DNA of 64,000 bases from the NCBI RefSeq assembly GCF_003149455.1, contig NZ_QFFK01000002.1, positions 1-64,000 of the forward strand, given 5' to 3'. The notes below the pieces were generated by a model. The model ran no database searches, was not told the origin of the DNA, and saw only the letters and a program-made list of their open reading frames with translations. The DNA is from Chitinophaga deserti (GTDB taxonomy: Bacteria > Bacteroidota > Bacteroidia > Chitinophagales > Chitinophagaceae). The translations under genes and the position numbers were made by a program. Within the stretch, counting starts at the first letter, position 1, and each line of letters starts with the position of its first letter. Shown here piece after piece: positions 52,472 to 58,312 of the stretch.

Positions 52472-53212
52472 TTACGCCGTAGGGCGGAGCACACGGCTCG
52501 AAACGAGGTACCCGCGGTCGGGACTGTAAATAAAGAGACAGGTTCCGTTACGGATGCTGCCGATGATCTTCTTATGCATGTTCACCGGAACGGCAGGGCA
52601 ACCAAGGCTTCTGCCAATATACCCCTGGGCTCGGCCCAGTTTATCATTTACATAATCTGCTGCATGCATCACGATACCGCGCTCCATGGCTTTATCATTA
52701 ATGCCCAGCTCGGTACCTTCCAGCCGGAGGGAGTAGCCATGCGCACCCTGGTAGGTATCGCCGGTTACATAGAAACCAAGACTGCTCTTAAAGCTCTCGG
52801 GCCTGTTGGAAAACGATGTCGCCATTGTTTTACCGGAGTTCCGGCCATGAGATACCAGTGTGTTATACAGTACTTTCCCTTCCTCCAGGTCAAGCACAAA
52901 TAAGCGCTTTTGGGTAGAAGGCAAACTGAAATCGATAATGGAAATAATATTGTCTTTCCGGATCTTCCCTTCCTGTACGAGTTTGTTATAACCCGTCATT
53001 GCCCGGTCAAATGCTTCGCGCGAAAGCCCTGCTTCGGCAAGCCCCATATTGGCATACATCATGCTCCCGGCAGACGCTGCTGCGCTTACCGGTTTCACTA
53101 CCCCCGTGTGCTTTTTTCCTATGGAAGATACCTTTAGGCTAAATAGAGAAGTAAGGAGTACAAAAGGAAGTATGTATGCTTTTTTGCTTAAACGTTTTTT
53201 CATCCACCTCAT
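52472..53212 (-). CDS. Murein L,D-transpeptidase catalytic-domain (YkuD_2) protein
   Basis: Exported protein of about 246 residues with a Lys/Arg-rich N-terminus and a hydrophobic anchor (KKAYILPFVLLTSLFSLKVSS). The YkuD_2-type L,D-transpeptidase domain follows. The catalytic set is visible: His in RGIVMHAADYV and Cys in GYIGRSLGCPAVPVN. Such enzymes form 3-3 peptidoglycan cross-links or attach proteins to the wall. The frame begins with GTG at 53224; ATG codons at 53212 and 53203 are both plausible. It is a single gene, with 51 bases between its stop and the GH9 start downstream. Confidence 0.88.
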   Translation of the reverse strand: MRWMKKRLSKKAYILPFVLLTSLFSLKVSSIGKKHTGVVKPVSAAASAGSMMYANMGLAEAGLSREAFDRAMTGYNKLVQEGKIRKDNIISIIDFSLPSTQKRLFVLDLEEGKVLYNTLVSHGRNSGKTMATSFSNRPESFKSSLGFYVTGDTYQGAHGYSLRLEGTELGINDKAMERGIVMHAADYVNDKLGRAQGYIGRSLGCPAVPVNMHKKIIGSIRNGTCLFIYSPDRGYLVSSRVLRPTA

Positions 53213-53348
53213 TTTAAGTCTCACAAATGTTTGTTCAAAAATGGTTTTTCAAAATCGGCTAGTTACAAAAATACTAAATTTTCACCATTCGTATTGTTGT
53301 TAATATCACTGAATTGTCGGAAAGTAGTCAAAAAATAAGTATTGAAAA

Positions 53349-53756
53349 TCAATTCTTTGTAAATGTCAGAAATTCCGCACTGGAAACGTTATCATCCGTC
53401 AGCCGGATCTCCCTGCCCGTTACGGAAATCACCTTCCAGTTGTCGGAAAGCTCCCCCAGTGGCTTATTTGCGTCAGTCTTAGGCCCGAAATCTATGTTAA
53501 AACGGGTATTGTTGTTCATGGACCAGGTGCCCGTTTTACTGGCTCCGCTTTTCAGGGCAGTTGCCTGCCCATCTGCACCAAAACTGAAGGTATAACCTGA
53601 AAAATCCCCCGTTTCATCTGATCCCCGCTCCGAAAAGGTGCTTACCCTCCAGGTTCCGGAAGTAATACCCGCAGGGGAATTATCGTCGTTACGATCTGAT
53701 GAACAGGCTGTTAGCAGTGCAAATGCCATTGGTAATAAGGTGGAAATGATACGCAT
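53349..53756 (-). CDS. Small lipocalin-like lipoprotein
   Basis: Predicted lipoprotein of 135 residues: MRIISTLLPMAFALLTACSSDRND with a clear lipobox (Cys18). The mature part looks like a small lipocalin-type beta-barrel, with SGTWRVSTFSERG near its start, regular strands (GYTFSFGADGQATA, KTGTWSMNNNTRFNIDFG, NWKVISVTGREIRLTDD) and a final FLTFTKN. Similar lipoproteins are common in Bacteroidota and their ligands are unknown. It is a single-gene unit on the minus strand, divergent from the LytTR gene. Confidence 0.75.
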   Translation of the reverse strand: MRIISTLLPMAFALLTACSSDRNDDNSPAGITSGTWRVSTFSERGSDETGDFSGYTFSFGADGQATALKSGASKTGTWSMNNNTRFNIDFGPKTDANKPLGELSDNWKVISVTGREIRLTDDNVSSAEFLTFTKN

Positions 53757-53908
53757 AATTCAGGTGTTTTCGATTGGGTACGTATTTTCCGGCTCCCGGG
53801 TTGCTGAATTCACCGGTTCATCGGTTATTAAATGTAAGCAGTTACGAAAAATAAGTAGTTTACCGGGTACACGGCATTTGTCAATCGCTTTATTTTGCTT
53901 GCATAATA

Positions 53909-54340
53909 ATGCGTAATCCCATGCTTACTTTTCAAACCCCAGTCCCCGATATCCGGGACATCGCGCAAATGCTGGAACAACTGTTGAAAAAACAGGCTTA
54001 CAAAGAACGGTTCGCCATCAAAAGGGGGCAAACCATCATCTCCGTGCCTGTCCAGGACATTGCTTACTTCTTCTCCCGCGACAAGATCAGTTATATCAAA
54101 ACGCACGATGGCAAAGAATATTATTTGTCCATGTCGCTCGGGGAGATCGAAAAATGTGTTTCTCCTGATTACTTCTTCCGCGCCACCCGCCAGCTTATTG
54201 TGAGCTACCCGGCCATTATCCGCATCAATGTATGGTGGAACGGCAAGCTTAAGCTGGACCTCCGGCCCGAACATCCGGCCACTGAAATCATCATCAGCCG
54301 TGAAAAAGTGGCTGGCTTTAAAGCCTGGCTGGGAGAGTAG
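53909..54340 (+). CDS. LytTR-type DNA-binding protein without receiver domain
   Basis: Transcriptional regulator of 143 residues consisting mostly of one LytTR DNA-binding domain (about 40-140: FAIKRGQTIISVPVQDIAYFFSRDKISYIKTHDGKEYYLSMSLGEIEK..FFRATRQLIVSYPAIIRI). The usual N-terminal phosphoreceiver domain is missing, so it is not a standard LytR response regulator. ATG codons at 53909 and 53921 are both possible; a near-consensus -7 box (TTATTTTG, 53890-53897) lies just upstream. The adjacent lipoprotein (divergent) or S41 peptidase (convergent) could be targets, but nothing in the sequence proves it. Confidence 0.85.
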   Translation: MRNPMLTFQTPVPDIRDIAQMLEQLLKKQAYKERFAIKRGQTIISVPVQDIAYFFSRDKISYIKTHDGKEYYLSMSLGEIEKCVSPDYFFRATRQLIVSYPAIIRINVWWNGKLKLDLRPEHPATEIIISREKVAGFKAWLGE

Positions 54341-54350
54341 TAAAATACAA

Positions 54351-54386
54351 AGAGGGGATGACGCTAGCCGGCGCCATCCCCTCTTT
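54351..54386. terminator. Bidirectional terminator between LytTR and S41 genes
   Basis: Arms AGAGGGGATG and CATCCCCTCT flank a GC-rich loop, with T-rich sequence on both sides, between two convergent genes. Confidence 0.85.
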
Positions 54387-54398
54387 CCTTAACCGGAG

Positions 54399-55808
54399 TT
54401 ATTTACCGGATAATATCTCCATAGCTTTCTCCAGTACCACATCCCGCTTTACCAATATATCGTTCGCGGAAGGCAGCACGGTAACATCTGCCGGCACGCC
54501 ACCCGTAACGTTTGCCGTACCCGCTTCCATGTAATACCCAAGGAGCGGCACCGCCATGGTTAGTTTCGTATTAGGCAATGTCACGATTGCGAAGCCTCCG
54601 CTGGTATTACCTTTTCGGCCGGCACCTCCTTCTTCCCCGATGGTTTTAATACCAAGGCCCCGGGCTGCTGCTGCAAACTCCCCGCTCACGGAAAAGCTGC
54701 GCCCGTTCTGCAGAATACACACTTTACCATGAAACCCGTTTTGGGCGGAAGGCTGCTGCATACCCAATCCTTCTTTGGCAGTAAATAAATACTCATCTCC
54801 CTGCTTCACCACATATTGTTTCAAAAATTCCAGTTCCGGAGGGAAGGTGGCATGCGCAGCAAAAGAATAAGGCCCCACACCTGCAACGGTCAGTTTCTGA
54901 TAATAGGAGAAAGGCCGGCTGGCGAGGTACGACAGCAGCTGAAGCCCCAGTTTATCTGTCCCTCCTTCATTATCCCGTAAATCAATGATAAGGCGTTCGG
55001 CTCCCTTACTCCGGATCTCTGCAAACGCCGCAGGCAGGAAGCCCGGCATTCCATGAAAACCACTGATGCGGAGAAGGGCAGTTTTGGGTGCCGGCCAAGC
55101 TAATTTGAAAGCAGGAGTATCCGGTGCAGGGTTCCTATAAAGCTGGTCTGCATTTATAGCCGGGATGGTAACTGTCACCCGCTTACCCATCACTTCTTTA
55201 TACTGAATTTCAAATGCCGACTTAGGCCCGAAAAAAGTAGCATAGTATCCCGGGAAGAATTGATCCAGCTCCCGGAGCTTTGCACTGTTGCTGCTGCCAT
55301 CAGCTAGAATATTGGCCGATAGTTTTGTGATTATTTCTTCCATACTGCGCCCGTTCACCCGGAGTACTTCGGCACCGGCTTCTATGCTTCCGGCAATAAC
55401 GAAAGCTCTCCCTTCTCTGAAATAAAGGCGTAGCGGGAAAAGGCCGGTCTGGTAAAAGGCATACCAGTCATCTGGCCGGCCCTGGCGGTGGAGCTTCGTA
55501 TGCCCATCCTGCACTTTAGCCAGCAAGGGATACAGATACCGGAAAAACTCCAGTTCAGTCATCTCTTTCCGGATACCGGCACCGGCTTTATCGAGCGCAG
55601 CATCCATGGCAGTGCGGGGGGTATAGCGGTACAGGCCTGCGTGGGCTTCCACAAGAGCGCTGCGGAAAATCTGAAAATCTTCCTGCAGTTGCCCGGGGCT
55701 ATATACAGGCGCCGGAACCGGCTTTTTGAGGCTGTCGATAAGTAGCGGGGTTGCTTTTACCACGGTGGCCGCCAGCATACAGGCGGCAATGATCCAATTT
55801 CTGCGCAT
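54399..55808 (-). CDS. S41-family (tail-specific-like) serine peptidase
   Basis: Exported peptidase of 469 residues with signal peptide (MRRNWIIAACMLAATVVKATP). An N-terminal helical region (about 40-115, LQEDFQIFRSALVEAHAGLYRYTP..VQDGHTKL) is typical of Bacteroidota S41 proteins. A PDZ-like part follows (about 135-185, AGSIEAGAEVLRVNGRSMEEI), then the S41 domain (about 235-450). The domain carries LIIDLRDNEGGTDKLG and the nucleophile segment ILQNGRSFSVSGEFAAAARG, with Ser in the expected place. The natural substrate is unknown. It lies 59 bases downstream of the membrane AraC gene on the same strand. Confidence 0.9.
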   Translation of the reverse strand: MRRNWIIAACMLAATVVKATPLLIDSLKKPVPAPVYSPGQLQEDFQIFRSALVEAHAGLYRYTPRTAMDAALDKAGAGIRKEMTELEFFRYLYPLLAKVQDGHTKLHRQGRPDDWYAFYQTGLFPLRLYFREGRAFVIAGSIEAGAEVLRVNGRSMEEIITKLSANILADGSSNSAKLRELDQFFPGYYATFFGPKSAFEIQYKEVMGKRVTVTIPAINADQLYRNPAPDTPAFKLAWPAPKTALLRISGFHGMPGFLPAAFAEIRSKGAERLIIDLRDNEGGTDKLGLQLLSYLASRPFSYYQKLTVAGVGPYSFAAHATFPPELEFLKQYVVKQGDEYLFTAKEGLGMQQPSAQNGFHGKVCILQNGRSFSVSGEFAAAARGLGIKTIGEEGGAGRKGNTSGGFAIVTLPNTKLTMAVPLLGYYMEAGTANVTGGVPADVTVLPSANDILVKRDVVLEKAMEILSGK

Positions 55809-55867
55809 TTTCTTTTTTTATACAAAACTAGCTGCCATGGCGCGTTCTGTCGACCGTGCCCATGGGC

Positions 55868-56998
55868 TCATACCTCTAATTGCAGGGATTGTTGCCATGC
55901 CGATGGGGTAGTACCGGTCATTTTCCGGAAAGCGGCATTAAAAGTGGCTTTGCTCTGGAAACCGCATTCCATGGCAATGCCCAGGATGCTGAGGTGTTGT
56001 TTATCCGGATCGGCCAGCATACGCTTCACTTCCTCTACCCGGTAGCCGTTCACGAATTCAAAATAAGTACCGCCCGATTGTTCGTTGATAACCTGTGAAA
56101 GATGATGTTTCTGAACACCCAGCATTTCGGCCAGCGAGGCATGTGTAAGTTCCGGATCGAGGTAAGGGCGCTGATCATGCATGAGGAGGCATAACTTTCC
56201 ATAAAGGGCTGCCGGAGCAGTAAGCCCTGATTTCCTGTATTTCTTTTCCTCCGTTTGCTCTTCTTCGGTAAACAGCTCCGGCACCGTCTGGCACTTCCAG
56301 GCCAGCCAGTATACGAGTGCAACTATAGCGGCGTAATTGTAATGATAGAAGTGCGTGATGCCGGGAATATTCCACTTACGGCCAAAGAACCCCAGTGCAG
56401 AGATCCCCAGGATAAGGAGCAAAGCCCCCAGGAAGCGGCGCAACCATTGCATGCGTAGTGTCTGTACAGGATGCGGGCTTGCAGGCAGACTGCGTTCCCA
56501 CTGTTTTAACCTGACAACCGAGGCCAGCAGGTAAAAGGTGATCAGGCAGAGGTTAGCCTGATTCACCCATCCGAAATCCTGCCGGGAAAGTCCGTCGAAG
56601 TCCTGCAGCAGCCTCCGCTTTACTTCTGCGGTTTGCAGGAACCATGGAGCCAGTATCACAGATGCCGTAAAGAAAGGAACAGCGTGCAAAGCATCGGTCC
56701 ATCGGAAACGGGGACCGTCACCCGTCATTTTCCGGGTAAAAAGATATACGAGTGGGCCTACCAGTGTCAGGTTCAGCCATGATACCCGGCTGAGGTGGGG
56801 GAAGGTGAGAAAGAAATCGCGGTTATCGAATGCGTTCAGCAGCGCCTGGAATGATACCAGTACCATCAGTGCCAGCAGCAGCATGGAAGGGGCAGCCTGG
56901 CGGCGGCGGGATAGCAGGAGCGCTGCAAACACTGCGGTATTGATGAGGCCTGCTACCACGAAATACCGGAAGAGCAGGGCGGGTTGGATGGATTGCAT
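55868..56998 (-). CDS. AraC-family regulator with N-terminal multi-pass membrane domain
   Basis: Membrane-bound transcription factor of 376 residues. The first about 250 residues contain six or seven hydrophobic segments (for example LLLALMVLVSFQALLNAF, FTASVILAPWFL, FLGALLLILGISALGFFG and YAAIVALVYWLAW). The C-terminus is an AraC/XylS helix-turn-helix pair (about 275-376: LTHASLAEMLGVQKHHLSQVINEQSGGTYFEFVNGYRVEEVKRML..ILGIAMECGFQSKATFNAAFRKMTGTTPSAW). This architecture is frequent in Bacteroidota and is thought to sense envelope signals. The downstream S41 peptidase gene, 59 bases away, is probably in the same operon. Confidence 0.93.
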   Translation of the reverse strand: MQSIQPALLFRYFVVAGLINTAVFAALLLSRRRQAAPSMLLLALMVLVSFQALLNAFDNRDFFLTFPHLSRVSWLNLTLVGPLVYLFTRKMTGDGPRFRWTDALHAVPFFTASVILAPWFLQTAEVKRRLLQDFDGLSRQDFGWVNQANLCLITFYLLASVVRLKQWERSLPASPHPVQTLRMQWLRRFLGALLLILGISALGFFGRKWNIPGITHFYHYNYAAIVALVYWLAWKCQTVPELFTEEEQTEEKKYRKSGLTAPAALYGKLCLLMHDQRPYLDPELTHASLAEMLGVQKHHLSQVINEQSGGTYFEFVNGYRVEEVKRMLADPDKQHLSILGIAMECGFQSKATFNAAFRKMTGTTPSAWQQSLQLEV

Positions 56999-57131
56999 AG
57001 CAGGGGTTTTGCTATAAAATGATCAATTGAATTCGTCCTAAAGACGCGCATGGATGCGGGAAGTTGCATACTTCCGCACGAAACTTTCGCGCGGAAGATG
57101 CGCACCGCTTTTAAATATCCAAAATTCGTTT

Positions 57132-57139
57132 CATCTTTG
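57132..57139 (+). promoter_or_regulatory. Near-consensus -7 box CATCTTTG
   Basis: Seven of eight positions match TAnnTTTG, 25 bases before the ATG at 57165 of a 30-codon ORF that ends in front of a strong terminator. Confidence 0.45.
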
Positions 57140-57164
57140 CATCATCAAATAAATAACCGCAGTC

Positions 57165-57257
57165 ATGCAACTCAGTTTTCAACATACAGGCATTCAACAT
57201 CCGGCACGCTTTTCAGCGGCGGAGGGCCTTTATGCGGAGCAGGTTATGCATGGATAA
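57165..57257 (+). CDS. Candidate 30-residue small protein or sRNA-borne ORF
   Basis: A short frame reads MQLSFQHTGIQHPARFSAAE and ten more residues to TAA (57255-57257). It lies between a near-consensus -7 box and a strong terminator (57286-57314), so a transcript of about 170 bases is likely. The peptide has no signal or membrane segment and no family I recognise. It may be a small protein, a leader peptide without a downstream gene, or an incidental ORF inside a small RNA. Confidence 0.4.
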   Translation: MQLSFQHTGIQHPARFSAAEGLYAEQVMHG

Positions 57258-57285
57258 TACGATAAAAAGAATCCAATATAACTGA

Positions 57286-57314
57286 GGCCCCGCAAGCAAT
57301 TGCGGGGCCTTTTT
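57286..57314 (+). terminator. Terminator after the 30-codon ORF
   Basis: Perfect arms GGCCCCGCAA (57286-57295) and TTGCGGGGCC (57300-57309) followed by TTTTT. Confidence 0.92.
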
Positions 57315-57365
57315 AATTTTCACGGCTAATGCTATACATAAGAATTAGACATACACAATGGACAA

Positions 57366-57468
57366 ATGGGGATGATTCTTCATCCGCACGACAAACGTAG
57401 CTTGTCACCTTTAAACGGTGACAGGTTTTCCGGCCCGGTCGTGCAGCATGCGCGGCCGGGCCTTTTTT
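57366..57468 (+). ncRNA. Candidate structured small RNA with terminator
   Basis: Three consecutive hairpins with short linkers: GGATGA / TCATCC near 57371-57384, TGTCACC / GGTGACA near 57408-57424, and a long GGCCCGG / CCGGGCC stem followed by TTTTTT (57433-57467). The last looks like an intrinsic terminator, yet no gene precedes it on this strand. The first tRNA starts only 3 bases after the T-run, so the region could also be the leader and attenuator of the tRNA transcript. No matching known RNA family is recognised. Confidence 0.4.
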
Positions 57469-57470
57469 AT

Positions 57471-57541
57471 GGTGCCTGTAGTTCAGTGGCAGAACGTCCG
57501 GTTGTGGTCCGGATAGCGAGGGTTCGATTCCCCCTGGCACC
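57471..57541 (+). tRNA. tRNA-His (GTG), atypical
   Basis: D-arm GTTC / GAAC and anticodon arm TCCGG-TTGTGGT-CCGGA give anticodon GTG. G at 57471 (position -1) and C73 are the two bases specific for histidine tRNA. Oddities: the acceptor stem GTGCCTG / CTGGCAC has a T-T mismatch, and the T-arm (GAGGG-TTCGATT-CCCC) is one base short or has an A-C mismatch. The CCA end is not fully encoded. It is nearly identical to the Pro-type element at 57782-57851 outside the acceptor stem and anticodon. Confidence 0.65.
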
Positions 57542-57567
57542 CAAATGGAGGCCTGCACTTAGGGGTG

Positions 57568-57637
57568 TATTGTCGTATAGTGGTATTACGCCCGGCAGAG
57601 GGCCGGGAAACGCAGGTTCGATTCCTGCCGGCGTTCA
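57568..57637 (+). tRNA. tRNA-like element, probably not decoding
   Basis: A perfect T-arm GCAGG-TTCGATT-CCTGC and a D-arm-like segment GTA..TAC are present. The anticodon region CCCGGC-AGAGG-GCCGGG, however, folds into a six-pair stem with a five-base loop. If forced into a seven-base loop the would-be anticodon is GAG with A instead of the near-universal U33. No 5' partner for the 3' acceptor strand CGGCGTT is visible. It sits in the tRNA array between the His and Glu-type elements. Possible pseudogene or tRNA-mimic RNA. Confidence 0.4.
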
Positions 57638-57659
57638 TTTTTGTTGACCCTTTTTATAT

Positions 57660-57732
57660 AGCGCCATGGTATAACGGTAGTATCCCGGTCTTTCATCACC
57701 GGACGTGGAGGGTTCGAGTCCCCCTGGCGGCA
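57660..57732 (+). tRNA. tRNA-Glu-like (TTC), atypical
   Basis: Anticodon stem CCGGT / ACCGG encloses CTTTCATC, which contains TTC after U33 but has eight bases instead of seven. D-arm GTAT..GTAT pairs weakly with two G-T wobbles. T-arm GAGGG-TTCGAGT-CCCCC has an A-C mismatch. The acceptor stem AGCGCCA / TGGCGGC is mismatched at the two outer positions. Either a degenerate tRNA-Glu or a specialised RNA. Confidence 0.5.
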
Positions 57733-57781
57733 CTAATCATGGACCTCCTATATCAGGTCCACCATTGTTTGATGCCCCGTT

Positions 57782-57851
57782 ACACCAGCAGTTCAGCGGC
57801 AGAACGTCCGGTTTGGGTCCGGAAGGCGAGGGTTCGATTCCCCCTGGTGTT
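57782..57851 (+). tRNA. tRNA-Pro-like (TGG), paralogue of the His element
   Basis: Acceptor stem ACACCAG / CTGGTGT is perfect. D-arm GTTC / GAAC and anticodon arm TCCGG-TTTGGGT-CCGGA give anticodon TGG. Position 8 is C rather than the universal U. The T-arm is short in the same way as in the His element. Over 58 bases (D-arm to start of the 3' acceptor strand) it matches the His element at 53 positions, so the two derive from one ancestor with switched anticodon and acceptor stem. Confidence 0.6.
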
Positions 57852-57915
57852 CGCTTTTCTTAGCCTATACCTGTGAATGGTTAGTTTCATCCTGTTAACC
57901 CAACCCCGGAAGCCC

Positions 57916-57948
57916 GGGCCGTCTCACTTGCTTGAGATGGCCCTTTTT
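57916..57948 (+). terminator. Terminator of the tRNA array
   Basis: Arms GGGCCGTCTCA and TGAGATGGCCC followed by TTTTT. Sequence and downstream tail (CACTTGCTTGAGATGG, CATGCTCTTAAT) closely resemble the dps terminator at 27345-27386. Confidence 0.9.
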
Positions 57949-58030
57949 CATGCTCTTAATAAGGCACAACTACCCCTTCCCAACCCATTATATGACAACA
58001 TTCAGTGGCATTCCGGGCCATAAAGAAGGT

Positions 58031-58217
58031 TAAAGTATGTATAACTAAGGGCTAAGGAGTATATAAGTTATCCATTAGCTAAGTATACCTTTCCTGTACC
58101 TAAACTATAGCTATCCTATACTGGGACTGGCTTTCAGGTGGTTTTATATACATTATACCTTCTTTAAGTATACTTTAAACCTACTTTAAGGATACTTTAT
58201 GCCCCTTTTAACCACCG
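58031..58217. repeat. Seventeen-unit degenerate 11-nt array (array 3)
   Basis: Seventeen consecutive 11-base units run without phase change, starting at 58031. Units 1-9 nearly all begin with TA (58042 TAACTAAGGGC, 58064 TAAGTTATCCA, 58108 TAGCTATCCTA). Units 13-17 begin with TTTA (58163 TTTAAGTATAC, 58174 TTTAAACCTAC, 58185 TTTAAGGATAC). The array lies between the tRNA-array terminator and the GH31 terminator, two tail-to-tail transcription units. A degenerate match to the bipartite element (ATATGACAACAT, 57990-58001) precedes it. The 460-bp gap 57852-58312 holds no gene. Confidence 0.7.
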
Positions 58218-58257
58218 GGTTAATATGGTTGAAGCGGGAGCCTGAAGAGAATGAAAT

Positions 58258-58290
58258 AAAAAGGCCGCCCCATGTAAATGGAGCGGCGTC
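58258..58290 (-). terminator. Terminator of the GH31 locus
   Basis: Arms GCCGCCCCAT and ATGGAGCGGC with a GTAA loop; on the minus strand the stem is followed by CCTTTTTATT. Confidence 0.88.
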
Positions 58291-58312
58291 TTTACTTTCC
58301 TTACTAAAGGAA

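Noticed and set aside
53225-53348. AT-rich gap upstream of the L,D-transpeptidase gene
   Set aside because: Inspected for small genes and promoter boxes; nothing convincing found.
57050-57115. GC-rich imperfect palindromes between the AraC gene and the 30-codon ORF
   Set aside because: Short and interrupted; no terminator tail or known motif.
58031-58217. Reading the 11-nt array as a CRISPR remnant or an IS end
   Set aside because: Units are too short and have no spacers, and no transposase, terminal inverted repeats or target-site duplication is visible.
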